Counted from the stretch's first letter, positions 10,004 through 19,548 are shown. The stretch is 64,000 nt of DNA from an uncultured Novosphingobium sp. (GCA_946886075.1 CAMPHR010000005.1:60329-124328); one strand, 5' to 3'. Numbers and translations: made by a program. The notes: a model not told the origin generated them from the letters alone.

Positions 10004-10786
10004 CTAACCACGCTGCACATGCTCCATCGGTTCCGACGTAATCAGATAACCGAGATGATCGGGAATGCAGAGGTGACGCACGCCGTCCCTTTCCTCCAGC
10101 CAGGGGCTTACTTTCTCGACCGGGAAGGACGCGGCGTGGGCGGCCATGTCAGCGAAATTGTCGAACAGCGCAAGCCGCTCAAGATTGCGGCGCGTCGGGA
10201 AGATGATACGGCCCTGCCCCGCGTCGCACAGGGCAATCGTGTCGCGCGCGCTCATCCAGAACAGGCGGACATTTTCGGTCGCGTCCGCTGTCGCGACCTG
10301 CCCCTCGGGCGCTCGCGCCAGATAGAAACGCGTGTCGTAGATCCGCGCGGCCATTTCCGCGTCCGCCGGATGCCAGCGGCTGAACGGCACCAATTGGCCC
10401 AGTGCAAGTGCTGCTCCGTGGGCCTGAACGACGGTCGCAAAACTCTCGCCGCCTGCCAGAGCGCGCCGCATCTCGGCCAACTGCGCCGCATCCAAGGCGG
10501 TCGCAAATCCGATGCCCAGGCCGCTTTCTTCGATCGTTTCCCGGATCGCGGCCAGACGCGCGGCGGTTTCTTCCGCGTCCGCCGCACCGCCCAAGGTGTG
10601 TGCGAGCTCGCGGTCTGCATCGTCCACCGCGCCGCCCGGGAACACCAATGCGCCCGCCGCGAAAGCCATGCTCCCGGCCCGCTCCATCATCAGGATGTGC
10701 GGCGGACCATCGGGCATGTCACGGACGATTACCGCCGTTGCAGCCGAGCGGCCCTGCGTGCTGATAGATCTCATGAAATCCGCCAT
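10004..10786 (-). CDS. NUDIX hydrolase with an interrupted Nudix box
   Basis: A 260-residue NUDIX-family protein. The box begins with GALVFPGGAVD and resumes after about 20 residues with AAIRETIEESGLGIG, so the usual GX5E spacing is widened by an insertion. This layout is like the NUDT19/RP2-type coenzyme A or nucleotide-sugar diphosphatases. ATG 10786 is the longest start; MRSISTQ four codons in is an alternative. It is first of a two-gene run with the extensin-like gene and lies next to tRNA-Ala. Substrate unknown. Confidence 0.8.
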   Translation of the reverse strand: MADFMRSISTQGRSAATAVIVRDMPDGPPHILMMERAGSMAFAAGALVFPGGAVDDADRELAHTLGGAADAEETAARLAAIRETIEESGLGIGFATALDAAQLAEMRRALAGGESFATVVQAHGAALALGQLVPFSRWHPADAEMAARIYDTRFYLARAPEGQVATADATENVRLFWMSARDTIALCDAGQGRIIFPTRRNLERLALFDNFADMAAHAASFPVEKVSPWLEERDGVRHLCIPDHLGYLITSEPMEHVQRG

Positions 10787-10844
10787 AGTCGCGCATAAGG
10801 CGGGCGGTAAAGTCCTTCAGGAGCATCCCTTCGTTGAGAAAGGA

Positions 10845-10920
<76 letters not shown>

Positions 10921-11040
10921 AAGGAGCGCTGCCTATAAGCGAGCCGCTAATCCCTTGCAACGGGGTTTTTCGCGTATTCTTTCACCTGCCCCGCACGCCG
11001 ACATGGTAGCAATTGCGGATGTTACCCGCACGTAACGGCC

Positions 11041-11065
11041 GGAACGATGCGCCGTGATGCTCATT
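11041..11065 (+). promoter_or_regulatory. Candidate EcfG (general stress sigma) promoter
   Basis: GGAAC at 11041-11045 is followed after 16 bases by CATT at 11062-11065. The alphaproteobacterial EcfG consensus is GGAAC, 16-17 bases, CGTT, so there is one mismatch. It sits about 50 bases before the start of the DUF2171 protein, whose type is often stress-linked. A GTTAC/GTAAC inverted repeat lies just upstream. Confidence 0.4.
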
Positions 11066-11117
11066 GGTGAAGCAACGGCTTTGCGGCCGTAGCAACAGCA
11101 GCCAAGGAGAAGTACCA

Positions 11118-12044
11118 ATGGGCTATCAAGGCGGACGTCGCTATGGAGGCGATGACAGCGCTCGCAGCGACTGGGATCGCGGGTCGGATCGCTATCGCGG
11201 GCAGCGGGATTGGCGCGATGATCGAAGCTATCGCTATGGCACGCGCGGCCAGTTCGGCGGGCCTGCTGATACCCGGCGGGCACCAGAACATTATGATCCC
11301 GAAGAACGCGGCTTCTTTGACCGGGCCGGCGACGAGATCCGCAGCTGGTTTGGCGACGAGGAAGCTGAACGCCGCCGCGAATATGATGAATATTATAACC
11401 GCCCCTATGGCGATCCGCGCGACGAGAGCAGCCGGATCGGCTTCGCGTCGGCAGCGCGCAGCAACCAGTATATGCCGAACAAGGGCTACGCGCCCTATAC
11501 CGGCGAACGCAGCGGATTTGGCAGCGAAGATCATGGCAACCGCGTCCGCTCATATGGACCGACGCATGACTATGGCGAGCATCATGACGCCAACTATTAT
11601 GCCTGGCGCCAGCAGCGGATCCAGGAATTGGACCGCGACTATGCCGAATATCAGCGGGAGCATCGTGACCGCTTCAACAATGAATTCGGCACCTGGCGCA
11701 CGCGCCGCACCGAACAGCGGCAGGCGGCTCAGCAGGTCCGTGAGCATATGGAAGTGGTCGGCAGCGACGGCGAGCATGTCGGCACCGTCGACAAGCTGAG
11801 CGGAGACCGCATCATCCTGACGAAGACCGATCAGGATGCGGGCGGCGTGCACCATTCCGTCCCCTCATCCTGGATCAGGTCAGTGGACGAACAGCGCGTG
11901 ACGCTGGAAAAGACCGCAGACCAAGCGCAGCAGGCATGGCGAACCGAACGTGAGCAAAATGCAATGTTCGGTGAAGGGCGGGACCAGAATAGCTGGAATA
12001 GCGGCAGTTCCAGCGCCTCGCGCGACACATATCGTTATCGCTGA
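11118..12044 (+). CDS. DUF2171 protein with Arg/Asp/Tyr-rich low-complexity N-terminal half
   Basis: A 308-residue soluble protein. The first 100 residues are rich in Gly, Arg, Asp, Ser and Tyr (RYGGDD, DWDRG, RYRGQRDWRDD) and include the sphingomonad-type SWFGDEEAERRREYDE block. Residues about 222-290 form a DUF2171 domain (HMEVVGSDGEHVGTVDKL, then SSWIRSVD). DUF2171 is a PRC-barrel-like module of unknown role. The start ATG has AAGGAGA seven bases upstream; longer in-frame starts lack this. A candidate EcfG promoter precedes it and a strong terminator follows, so it is monocistronic. A role in stress or desiccation tolerance is inference. Confidence 0.85.
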   Translation: MGYQGGRRYGGDDSARSDWDRGSDRYRGQRDWRDDRSYRYGTRGQFGGPADTRRAPEHYDPEERGFFDRAGDEIRSWFGDEEAERRREYDEYYNRPYGDPRDESSRIGFASAARSNQYMPNKGYAPYTGERSGFGSEDHGNRVRSYGPTHDYGEHHDANYYAWRQQRIQELDRDYAEYQREHRDRFNNEFGTWRTRRTEQRQAAQQVREHMEVVGSDGEHVGTVDKLSGDRIILTKTDQDAGGVHHSVPSSWIRSVDEQRVTLEKTADQAQQAWRTEREQNAMFGEGRDQNSWNSGSSSASRDTYRYR

Positions 12045-12061
12045 TCGGCGATCATCGATGG

Positions 12062-12090
12062 AAAGGGCCTGGCGATGCCGGGCCCTTTTC
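12062..12090 (+). terminator. Intrinsic terminator after the DUF2171 gene
   Basis: The stem AAAGGGCCTGGC / GCCGGGCCCTTT (12 pairs with one G-T) closes on a GAT loop and runs into TTTTCTT. It starts 17 bases after the stop codon. Confidence 0.85.
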
Positions 12091-12188
12091 TTGTTCGTAA
12101 TCGACTTGCGGGCGCCCGTCGCCGCCCGCTTGCCTTTGGGCGGTTCACGGTGGCACAGGACGATCTGCTACCCCTGTCGAGGCCGTCC

Positions 12189-12527
12189 ATGCCAACCATC
12201 CTGCTGCTGGTCATCTCAAACCTGTTCATGACCGTTGCCTGGTACTGGCATCTGAAAGGCGGGATGGAAAAGCCGATCCTGCTCGTCATCCTGATCAGCT
12301 GGGGCATTGCGCTGGTGGAATATTGCTTTGCCGTGCCTGCCAACCGGAGCGGGTTCGCCAATGGGTGGAGCGCAGGTCAGCTCAAGATCGCGCAGGAGGC
12401 AGTCGCGCTGATCATATTCGGCGGGTTCATGGTAACGTTCCTGGGTGAACCGCTGCACTGGCGGCACGCGGCCGCATTTCTGTGCATCATGGCGGCGGTC
12501 GCTTTTCTATTCGTCGGCAGATCCTGA
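12189..12527 (+). CDS. DUF486 family small multidrug-transporter-like membrane protein
   Basis: A 112-residue protein of the DUF486/DMT-like family with four predicted membrane helices, opening PTILLLVISNLFMTVAWYWH and closing with CIMAAVAFLFVG. The conserved NRSGFANGWSAGQLKIAQE loop between helices 2 and 3 is visible. The start was set at ATG 12189 to match family length (about 110-118); the frame is open further upstream through the terminator, which is not plausible. It converges on queA. Transport substrate unknown. Confidence 0.8.
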   Translation: MPTILLLVISNLFMTVAWYWHLKGGMEKPILLVILISWGIALVEYCFAVPANRSGFANGWSAGQLKIAQEAVALIIFGGFMVTFLGEPLHWRHAAAFLCIMAAVAFLFVGRS

Positions 12528-12539
12528 CGCGCTGCTCCG

Positions 12540-13568
12540 TTACGGTAGAAGCAGCGACGAATCTCCATAGGAATAGAAGCGGTATCCGCTTTCGATCGCA
12601 TGGGCGTAGGCCGCCTGCATGCGCTCGCGGCCCATCAGGGCACTTACCAGCATGAACAATGTCGATCGCGGCAGATGGAAATTGGTCATCAGGCCATCCA
12701 CCGCCCGGAAACGATAGCCGGGCGTGATGAATATGCGGGTTTCATCGGCGAAGGGACGGATGATGCCATCTTCGCCGCACGCGCTTTCAAGCAGGCGCAG
12801 GCTGGTCGTGCCAACCGCGATGAGACGGCCGCCAGCCTGGCGGGCAGCGTTCAGCCGGTCGGCGGTGGCTTGATCGATCCGGCCCCATTCCGCATGCATG
12901 CGGTGATCGTCCGTGTCCTCGGCCTTCACCGGCAGGAAGGTGCCAGCGCCGACATGCAGCGTCAGCGTTTCCGACGCGATTCCCGCTTCTGCCAGTCCCG
13001 CCATCAAATCGGGCGTGAAGTGCAGCGCGGCTGTCGGGGCAGCTACCGCTCCATCCTCCCGCGCGAACATGGTCTGATAATCGCTGCGGTCGCGCGCATC
13101 GGTCGGACGCTTGCTGGCAATATAGGGCGGCAGCGGCATGCGCCCAGCCCGCTCCAGCAGCAGCTCCACCGGCTCATAGCCCTCGAAGGTCAGCGTCACG
13201 CCGCCATCGTCATCGCGCGCTCCGGCAAGGGCTGTGACGCCTGCGCCGAAATCGATCCGGTCACCTTCACGGACGCGCTTGGCATTGCGGAGGAAGACCT
13301 GCCATTGGCGAAGGCTTATCCGCTTGTGGAGCGTCGCTCCGATCCTGGCCTGGCCGCGAAGACCCTCAAGCTGGGCGGGTATGACCTTTGTATCGTTGAA
13401 GACCAGCACGTCGCCCGCCCGTAGCAAGCCGGGGAGGTCGCGCACGGTGCGATCCTGAAGCGGTTTGTCGCCATCGACCAGCAACAAGCGGGCGGTGTCG
13501 CGCGGGGATGCTGGCCGAAGCGCGATGTTCTCGGCGGGCAAGTCGAAGTCGAAAAGATCTACGCGCAT
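12540..13568 (-). CDS. queA: S-adenosylmethionine:tRNA ribosyltransferase-isomerase
   Basis: A 342-residue enzyme that transfers the ribosyl group of SAM to preQ1 in tRNA, making epoxyqueuosine. Family blocks include the start [27 protein letters not shown], and the C-terminal [19 protein letters not shown]. Length is normal. It is last of the xseB-ispA-coaD-cyclophilin-queA run. The tgt gene, often its neighbour, is not in this window. Confidence 0.97.
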   Translation of the reverse strand: MRVDLFDFDLPAENIALRPASPRDTARLLLVDGDKPLQDRTVRDLPGLLRAGDVLVFNDTKVIPAQLEGLRGQARIGATLHKRISLRQWQVFLRNAKRVREGDRIDFGAGVTALAGARDDDGGVTLTFEGYEPVELLLERAGRMPLPPYIASKRPTDARDRSDYQTMFAREDGAVAAPTAALHFTPDLMAGLAEAGIASETLTLHVGAGTFLPVKAEDTDDHRMHAEWGRIDQATADRLNAARQAGGRLIAVGTTSLRLLESACGEDGIIRPFADETRIFITPGYRFRAVDGLMTNFHLPRSTLFMLVSALMGRERMQAAYAHAIESGYRFYSYGDSSLLLP

Positions 13569-13592
13569 GCGGGCGCTGTCCTTAAAGCGTGC

Positions 13593-13620
13593 ATCATGCC
13601 GGGAGCAGGCCCGGCATGAT
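13593..13620. terminator. Perfect hairpin between the cyclophilin gene and queA
   Basis: An 11-base perfect stem, ATCATGCCGGG / CCCGGCATGAT, with a six-base loop lies between the stop of the cyclophilin gene and the start of queA. No T-run follows on either strand, so it may be an mRNA-stabilising or processing hairpin rather than a true terminator. Confidence 0.45.
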
Positions 13621-13636
13621 CCGCTTGTCCTTAGCC

Positions 13637-14401
13637 TTACCGCTTTTTCGGCGCAGCCTTCTTGGCCGGAGCCGGTGCAGGCGCGACGATGGAGGGAGCC
13701 GCAGGCGGCGGCGGTGCTGCTACCGGCGGGTTTCCATCGCTTTCGATCGACGCCTGGAGGATGGTCGACGGATTGGCAGGCGGCTCGCCCGGCGTGATGG
13801 TGTCGACATATTGCATGCCTTCGATCACGCGGCCGAACACCGTATATTTCTTGTCGAGTTGCATGCGCGGAAGGAAAAGGATGAAGAACTGGCTGTTCGC
13901 GCTGTTATCATCCGCCGCGCGCGCCATCGATACGGTGCCGCGCAGGTGGGGCATCGGGTTGAATTCAGCCTGAAGGTCGGGGAGCGAAGACCCGCCGGTG
14001 CCGTCGCCTTTGGGATCGCCACCCTGCGCCATGAAGCCAGGGATGACGCGATGGAATTTGAGGCCATTGTAGAAGCCCTGGCGGGTCAGCTGCTTGATGC
14101 GCTCGACATGCTGGGGTGCGATGTCGGGGCGCAGTTGAATTCGCACCCGGCCGCCGCTCGACAGATCGAGATCCCAGACATTCTCCGGGTCCACCGGCAC
14201 GATCGCGGGCGGCAGCTTGACGGCCACGTCCTCACCCATCGACTTGGCATTCTGCTCCGCGCGCGCGGCGGCTTCCGCCCTCTTCGCTTCTTCGCCGTTG
14301 CCGCCACCGGGAGCGCCTCCGCCCTGGGCCAGCGCCACGCCGCCCGACGCATAGAGAGCGACAGTGATCGCCACGGTCTTGAACGCCGAACTGAACCGCA
14401 T
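13637..14401 (-). CDS. Periplasmic cyclophilin-type peptidyl-prolyl isomerase
   Basis: A 254-residue protein with a Sec signal peptide (residues about 1-26, ending VALAQ) and a cyclophilin domain. The active-site block is [20 protein letters not shown], with NSQFFILF and the [11 protein letters not shown] end. A charged linker rich in Glu, Ala and Arg follows the signal, and the C-terminal tail is a Pro/Ala/Lys run. ATG 14401 is chosen because it starts the signal peptide; the open frame continues upstream. It catalyses proline isomerisation during folding in the periplasm. Confidence 0.92.
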   Translation of the reverse strand: MRFSSAFKTVAITVALYASGGVALAQGGGAPGGGNGEEAKRAEAAARAEQNAKSMGEDVAVKLPPAIVPVDPENVWDLDLSSGGRVRIQLRPDIAPQHVERIKQLTRQGFYNGLKFHRVIPGFMAQGGDPKGDGTGGSSLPDLQAEFNPMPHLRGTVSMARAADDNSANSQFFILFLPRMQLDKKYTVFGRVIEGMQYVDTITPGEPPANPSTILQASIESDGNPPVAAPPPPAAPSIVAPAPAPAKKAAPKKR

Positions 14402-14495
14402 GGATAAGCTTTCCCTGATTTGGACCTTGGAGGCGAAGCTGCCCTGATAGCGCGCTCTTCGCGATTGGCAACTGAACGAAGGCTGAGCAGCCTTT

Positions 14496-15008
14496 TTACT
14501 GGCCGCCCTTCTTCCCGATCTCACCGACCCGTTCGACCACCTGCTGGCATATCGTTGGGCTGACGAATTTGCGGATCGGGCCGCCATAAAGCGCGATTTC
14601 CTTGACCAGCCGCGACGCGATCGGCTGAAGCGAGACGTCGGCCATGAGGAAGACGGTTTCGACCCGCGGATTGATCTGCTGGTTCATCCCCGCCATCTGA
14701 TATTCATATTCGAAGTCGGCAACGGCGCGCAGGCCGCGAATGATGATGCTGGCGCCTTGCGATTCGGCAAAGTCCATGAGCAGCGAATTGAAGCCGGTCA
14801 CGACGATTTCCGTGTCGATCCCCGCACATTCGCGGCGCACCATTTCCAGCCGTTCGTCATCCGAAAACATGGGCGACTTGGAAATATTGGTGGTGACGCC
14901 GATCACCAGCTTGTCCACCAGCTTGGCGCCCCGGCGGATGATGTCCATGTGACCCAGAGTGATCGGGTCGAACGTGCCGGGATAGACCCCTACCCGCTGC
15001 CTGCTCAT
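14496..15008 (-). CDS. coaD: Phosphopantetheine adenylyltransferase
   Basis: A 170-residue nucleotidyltransferase that makes dephospho-CoA from phosphopantetheine and ATP, the penultimate step of coenzyme A synthesis. The (T/H)xGH nucleotide motif is TLGH at residues 17-20, after YPGTFDPI; GLRAVADFEYEYQMAGMN is the family signature. It begins four bases after ispA ends, so the genes are translationally close. Confidence 0.97.
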   Translation of the reverse strand: MSRQRVGVYPGTFDPITLGHMDIIRRGAKLVDKLVIGVTTNISKSPMFSDDERLEMVRRECAGIDTEIVVTGFNSLLMDFAESQGASIIIRGLRAVADFEYEYQMAGMNQQINPRVETVFLMADVSLQPIASRLVKEIALYGGPIRKFVSPTICQQVVERVGEIGKKGGQ

Positions 15009-15011
15009 GCC

Positions 15012-15935
15012 TTAACGGTCCCTTTCCACGATATAGTCCGCGATCGCGCGCAGCAGGTCGGCCTCTGCCCCGAAGCCATGAAGATGCGCCTTGGCCTGAT
15101 CGACCAGCAGGCGGGCCTGCTCCCGCGCGCGCTCTACCCCGAGCAGAGAGACGAAGGTTTCCTTGCCAGCCGCCGCATCCTTGCCCACTGCCTTGCCCGC
15201 GAGGTCAGCGTCCCCCTCAACGTCGAGCAGATCGTCGGCGATCTGAAAGGCCAGCCCGATGTCGCGCGCATAGCCGTGGAGGCTGGTGCGAGCATCGGCC
15301 GGGATTCGCGCCATGATGGCGGCGGCGTCCACGCAAAAGCCGATAAGCGCGCCGGTCTTCAGCTGTTGCAGCCGCGTGACGGTGGCGAGGTCGAAGCTGG
15401 TGCCGTCCGCCTCAAGATCCATCATCTGCCCGCCCGCCATGCCAGCCGGGCCGCTAGACAGCGCGAGCGCCTTTACCAGCTCCACCCGCACAAACGGATC
15501 GGGATGGGTTTCCTCATCCGCCAGCACTTCAAAGGCGAGGTCGTGGAGGCAGTCGCCAGCGAGGATGGCCGTCGCTTCATCGAAAGCCTTGTGGATCGTC
15601 GGCTTGCCCCGGCGCAGGTCGTCATCATCCATCGCGGGCAAATCGTCATGCACCAGCGAATAGACGTGGATGCACTCGATTGCGAGGCCGACGCGCAGCA
15701 GCGAATCCGGTGAGATGTTGAACAGCTCGCCAGCGGCCGCAACCAGCAGCGGCCGCAACCGCTTGCCCCCGCCAATGGCCGCGTGGCGCATTGCTTCGTA
15801 AAGCCGGGCGCGCGCGTCTTGCGGGACGGGGAGCAGCAGGTCGAACGCGCGATCTATACCAGCTGCAACGGCAGACGCCCGCTCCGCCAGCAAGGACGAG
15901 CCGGAGGCCACCCCCTCCACGACCACGGCGCTCAA
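15012..15935 (-). CDS. ispA: Farnesyl diphosphate synthase-type polyprenyl synthetase
   Basis: A 307-residue trans-isoprenyl diphosphate synthase. The first Asp-rich motif is DDLPAMDDDDLRRG and the second is FQIADDLLDVEGD. It should condense IPP with DMAPP and GPP to farnesyl diphosphate for undecaprenol, quinones and carotenoids. Its ATG overlaps the xseB stop by four bases. The usual neighbour dxs is not present here. Product chain length is inferred from family and context. Confidence 0.92.
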   Translation of the reverse strand: MSAVVVEGVASGSSLLAERASAVAAGIDRAFDLLLPVPQDARARLYEAMRHAAIGGGKRLRPLLVAAAGELFNISPDSLLRVGLAIECIHVYSLVHDDLPAMDDDDLRRGKPTIHKAFDEATAILAGDCLHDLAFEVLADEETHPDPFVRVELVKALALSSGPAGMAGGQMMDLEADGTSFDLATVTRLQQLKTGALIGFCVDAAAIMARIPADARTSLHGYARDIGLAFQIADDLLDVEGDADLAGKAVGKDAAAGKETFVSLLGVERAREQARLLVDQAKAHLHGFGAEADLLRAIADYIVERDR

Positions 15936-16192
15936 TCCGCGCCGAACGGCTGGGCGCCAGTGACGGCGCCGCTGGGGTCGATGGTCAATTTCTGGATGCG
16001 CGCTTCCGCCGCCTGCAGACGCTCAAGGCAGCGTTTGCGCAGCTCTTCACCCTGCGCATAGAGGGAGATCGACTCGTCGAGCGGCACGTCGCCACTTTCC
16101 AGCCGCCGGACAATCGATTCGAGCGCACGCAGCGCATCTTCGAATGACAATTGGGACAAATCGCCCGGCTCTGTCTTGCTGTCTTCGGCCAT
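15932..16192 (-). CDS. xseB: Exodeoxyribonuclease VII small subunit
   Basis: An 86-residue helical protein matching XseB, which joins several copies to XseA in the single-strand exonuclease VII. The central block LSFEDALRALESIVRRLE and VPLDESISLYAQGEEL are characteristic. The ATG at 16192 fits family length. The stop overlaps the ispA start (ATGA), a common arrangement. Confidence 0.95.
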   Translation of the reverse strand: MAEDSKTEPGDLSQLSFEDALRALESIVRRLESGDVPLDESISLYAQGEELRKRCLERLQAAEARIQKLTIDPSGAVTGAQPFGAD

Positions 16193-16324
16193 GACTTCTG
16201 CATTGGCGAGCCCCAAGGTCCCGGTCAAGCCCGCACCGCGCCAAGCCACGGATTCGCGCGCTCTTTGTCACGAAAGCGTCATGAAATTAGCCGCAAAGGC
16301 TGGCGGAATCTTGGCAGTTTTGCG

Positions 16325-16354
16325 TTGACGCTTGCGTCAGCAAGTGCACATAGA
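16325..16354 (+). promoter_or_regulatory. Candidate promoter abutting the lipoprotein start
   Basis: TTGACG at 16325-16330 and CATAGA at 16349-16354 are 18 bases apart. The expected start site would be within a few bases of the ATG at 16364, so the AAGGA ribosome site might not be transcribed. An upstream promoter is the simpler alternative. Confidence 0.3.
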
Positions 16355-16363
16355 AGGACCGCT

Positions 16364-16747
16364 ATGAAATATTATCTCCCCCTAATTTCCGCCGTTGCTC
16401 TCAGCCTCCTTTCCGCTTGCAACAAGAATGATGAACCCGAAGTCGTCGGCGGCCCCGCCGATCCGATGGCTGCGCAACTCGCCAATGCAGCGCCTGTCGA
16501 ACTCCCCCCTTCCGTGAAGGTGAGCCATCAGTATCGTTGCAAGGACAACAGCCTGATCTTCGTCGACTTCCTGAGCGATGATAAGACCGCGAACCTCCGC
16601 ACCGAAAAGACTGGCGCGCCGACGAAGCTCGTCGCGGCAGAGCCGGGCAAGCCCTTTACGGCAGAAGGCGGCTATTCGGTCGAAGGCAGCGGCAAGCAGA
16701 TCATCGCAACTCTTCCGGGCAAGAGCGGCATCAGCTGCAAGGCCTGA
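16364..16747 (+). CDS. Small outer-membrane-type lipoprotein, possibly MliC-like
   Basis: A 127-residue lipoprotein: signal peptide about 1-18 with lipobox LSAC, then a short Asp/Pro-rich linker. The mature domain has two further cysteines (YRCKDNS and the C-terminal ISCKA) flanking beta-strand-like segments, which resembles the MliC/PliC C-type lysozyme inhibitor pattern (Tyr-x-Cys near the start, Cys at the end). That assignment is tentative; it could be a sphingomonad-specific lipoprotein. It has an AGAAGGA ribosome site and a strong terminator after it, so it stands alone. Confidence 0.75.
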   Translation: MKYYLPLISAVALSLLSACNKNDEPEVVGGPADPMAAQLANAAPVELPPSVKVSHQYRCKDNSLIFVDFLSDDKTANLRTEKTGAPTKLVAAEPGKPFTAEGGYSVEGSGKQIIATLPGKSGISCKA

Positions 16748-16770
16748 TCACCGCCTCCCATGTCTTTCAC

Positions 16771-16798
16771 AGGCCGGGCCTCACAGCCCGGCCTTTTT
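16771..16798 (+). terminator. Intrinsic terminator after the lipoprotein gene
   Basis: A perfect nine-base stem AGGCCGGGC / GCCCGGCCT with a six-base loop is followed by TTTTT. It ends exactly at the stop of the convergent DUF805 gene. Confidence 0.9.
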
Positions 16799-17241
16799 CA
16801 TTTGGGCGACGGGGACGCCAGTTCAGGCTCGCCCACTTCAGTGGGATCGGGCCCGAAGCGGTTGGCCCCGCGCGTCCCGCTCATGATGAAGAACACCAAC
16901 AGAATAAGGCTGCCGATCAACGGAAAGAAGATGATCAACAGCCAGAAGCCGCTCCGGTCGGTGTCATGCAAACGGCGCACGGCTACCGCCAGCCATGGGA
17001 TCAGCATGGCGAGGCCGAACAGGCCCGTGAGGGGGCCGCCACGGGTTTGATAACCGGTGTCGAACCACCATGGCCCGCGCCGCACCCAATGCTCCGTCGT
17101 GCTGAGCCCCAGCAGCCCCTCTATGAGGCTGATCGCGATGAAGCAGATCAGGAGGAAGAGGATGAACATCCAATATTCCTTCGGCCGCGCCCGCCCCGAA
17201 AAACGGGCGTAGCGACGCAGCGGCAACAACATCCATTCCAT
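16798..17241 (-). CDS. DUF805 family inner-membrane protein
   Basis: A 147-residue membrane protein with about four hydrophobic helices. Family features are the N-terminal YARFSGRARPKEYWMFILF block and the RRLHDTDRSGFW motif before the last two helices. The start is set at the ATG giving MEWMLLPLRRYARF, with GGAGG eight bases upstream. Function of DUF805 is unknown. It is divergent from purL. Confidence 0.9.
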   Translation of the reverse strand: MEWMLLPLRRYARFSGRARPKEYWMFILFLLICFIAISLIEGLLGLSTTEHWVRRGPWWFDTGYQTRGGPLTGLFGLAMLIPWLAVAVRRLHDTDRSGFWLLIIFFPLIGSLILLVFFIMSGTRGANRFGPDPTEVGEPELASPSPK

Positions 17242-17345
17242 TTTCCGTCCTCCCACCATGATCCAACGCATATTAATAGCATGTTTTCCCGAGTTGGGCT
17301 GGCCAAGGATTGTCTATCCGCCCCTCCCCGGCTAAAGGCGCGCTC

Positions 17346-19523
17346 ATGTCGACCGCAGCCACTCAGATCACCCCGGAAATCGTCGCCGAACATGGCCTTT
17401 CGCCGGAAGAATATGACCGCGTATTGAACGCTCTCGGCCGTGAGCCAAACCTCACGGAACTAGGCATTTTCTCGGTCATGTGGTCGGAGCATTGCTCCTA
17501 CAAGTCGAGCCGCATCCACCTGAAGAAGCTGCCGACCGAAGGCCCGCAGGTCATTTGCGGCCCCGGTGAGAATGCGGGCGTCGTCGATATTGGCGATGGA
17601 CAGGCGGCGATCTTCAAGATGGAGAGCCACAACCACCCGTCCTACATCGAACCTTATCAGGGCGCCGCGACGGGCGTGGGCGGCATCCTGCGCGACGTTT
17701 TCACCATGGGCGCGCGGCCGGTGGCGAACATGAACGCGCTGCGCTTTGGCCGTCCTGATCACCCGAAGATGAAGCACCTCATCAGCGGCGTGGTGCACGG
17801 CATCGGCGGCTATGGCAATTGCGTCGGCGTCCCGACCGTCGGCGGCGAGGTGAATTTCCATGCCGCCTATGACGGCAACATTCTGGTCAACGCGATGACC
17901 GTAGGCGTCGCGGAAACGGACAAGATTTTTTACTCGGCCGCCAGCGGGATCGGCAATCCGATCGTCTATGTGGGATCGAAGACCGGCCGTGATGGCATCC
18001 ACGGCGCGACCATGGCATCGGCCGATTTCGGCGACGACGCGGACGCCAAGCGCCCGACCGTGCAGGTCGGCGATCCCTTCACCGAAAAGCTCCTGATCGA
18101 AGCCTGCCTTGAGCTGATGGCGTCCGATGCGATCGTTGCGATTCAGGACATGGGCGCAGCCGGCCTCACCTCCTCCTCGGTCGAGATGGCGTCGAAGGGC
18201 GGCGTCGGCATCCAGCTCAACATGGACGACGTGCCGCAGCGCGAAACCGGCATGACGGCTTATGAAATGATGCTGTCGGAAAGCCAGGAGCGCATGCTGA
18301 TGGTGCTCCAGCCGGGCAAGGAAGCCTTCGCCGAAGCGATCTTCCGCAAGTGGGAGCTGGACTTCGCCGTTATTGGCCATGTGACCGACACCGGCCGCAT
18401 GGTGCTCGTCCACAAGGGCGAGACGGTGTGCGACATTCCACTCGCGCCGCTGGCCGACGACGCGCCGCTCTATGACCGTCCGTCGATGCCGAAGGACGAG
18501 TATAAGGCGTGGGCGAAGGTCGAGCCGCTGGGTGAAATCGCGGAGAGCGCCGACATTGGCGCTGATCTGGTCAAGCTGATGGGCTCGCCCGATATTGCGT
18601 CGCGCCGCTGGATCTGGGAACAATATGACCATATGGTCGGCGCCGACACGGTGCAGCGGCCCGGCGGTGATGCCGCAGTGGTTCGCGTTCATGGGTCGCA
18701 GAAGGGCATCGCGATCAGCACCGATTGTACGCCACGCTACTGCTACGCCGATCCTTATGAAGGCGGCAAGCAGGCCATTGCGGAATGCTATCGCAACATC
18801 AGCGCGGTCGGCGCGACGCCGCTCGCCGTCACCAACTGCCTGAACTTCGCCAATCCGCAACGGCCGGAAATCATGGCGCAGCTCACCGGCTGTCTCGACG
18901 GCATGGGCGATGCCTGCCGCGCGTTCGACTTCCCGATCGTGTCGGGCAATGTGTCGCTCTACAATGAATCGAAGGCAACGGGCGGCGGATCGGCGATCCT
19001 GCCTACGCCTGCTATCGGCGGCATCGGCTTGCTTAAGGACGTCGATATGATGGCGACGGTCGCTTTCAAGAATGAGGGCGATGCGATCTGGCTGATCGGC
19101 GGCGAAGGCACGCATCTTGGCCAATCCATCTGGCTGCGCGAAATCGCAGGCCGGGAAGCGGGCGATGCGCCCAAGGTGGATCTTGCCGCCGAGCGCGCCC
19201 ATGCCGAAACGGTCCGCGCCCTGATCGCGGAAGGCAAGGCCAGCGCGGTGCATGACATTTCGGACGGCGGCCTGCTCGTCGCTGTTGCTGAAATGGCGCT
19301 GGCAAGCGCGCTTGGGGCGCAGCTCAGCGTAGCACTGACGACCGCAGCCGCTTTTGGCGAGGATCAGGGTCGCTATGTCGTGACGGCAGCAGCGGGCGTG
19401 GACATTCCGGGCGCGGTGAAGATCGGCGCAGTGGGCGGAGACCAAGTCGCGGGCGTTGCCCTTGCAGACCTGCGCTCAGCGCATGAGGGCTTCTTTCCCC
19501 AGTTGATGGACGCCGAGCTTTAA
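17346..19523 (+). CDS. purL: Phosphoribosylformylglycinamidine synthase, small (Bacillus-type) PurL subunit
   Basis: A 725-residue PurL of the small type, which needs separate PurQ and PurS partners. It converts FGAR to FGAM in purine synthesis. The catalytic-His block [12 protein letters not shown] lies near residue 45, [12 protein letters not shown] near 90, and Asp-rich ATP-binding segments include [10 protein letters not shown]; the second half repeats the AIRS-like fold. ATG 17346 is preferred over an upstream in-frame start because it fits family length. It is monocistronic here, converging on a methyltransferase. Confidence 0.97.
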   Translation: MSTAATQITPEIVAEHGLSPEEYDRVLNALGREPNLTELGIFSVMWSEHCSYKSSRIHLKKLPTEGPQVICGPGENAGVVDIGDGQAAIFKMESHNHPSYIEPYQGAATGVGGILRDVFTMGARPVANMNALRFGRPDHPKMKHLISGVVHGIGGYGNCVGVPTVGGEVNFHAAYDGNILVNAMTVGVAETDKIFYSAASGIGNPIVYVGSKTGRDGIHGATMASADFGDDADAKRPTVQVGDPFTEKLLIEACLELMASDAIVAIQDMGAAGLTSSSVEMASKGGVGIQLNMDDVPQRETGMTAYEMMLSESQERMLMVLQPGKEAFAEAIFRKWELDFAVIGHVTDTGRMVLVHKGETVCDIPLAPLADDAPLYDRPSMPKDEYKAWAKVEPLGEIAESADIGADLVKLMGSPDIASRRWIWEQYDHMVGADTVQRPGGDAAVVRVHGSQKGIAISTDCTPRYCYADPYEGGKQAIAECYRNISAVGATPLAVTNCLNFANPQRPEIMAQLTGCLDGMGDACRAFDFPIVSGNVSLYNESKATGGGSAILPTPAIGGIGLLKDVDMMATVAFKNEGDAIWLIGGEGTHLGQSIWLREIAGREAGDAPKVDLAAERAHAETVRALIAEGKASAVHDISDGGLLVAVAEMALASALGAQLSVALTTAAAFGEDQGRYVVTAAAGVDIPGAVKIGAVGGDQVAGVALADLRSAHEGFFPQLMDAEL

Positions 19524-19548
19524 GGGCCAGCCGGACGAGGTGGCGAGG

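Noticed and set aside
11143..11799. Ala/Ile-rich frame overlapping the DUF2171 gene
   Set aside because: It is a +1 shadow of the repetitive GAT/CGC-rich coding sequence; the DUF2171 frame has the ribosome site, domain and terminator.
17460..19445. Open frame of 661 codons opposite purL
   Set aside because: It mirrors purL codons on the other strand; composition (Arg, His, Ala, Asp rich) is that of a shadow and no domain is visible.
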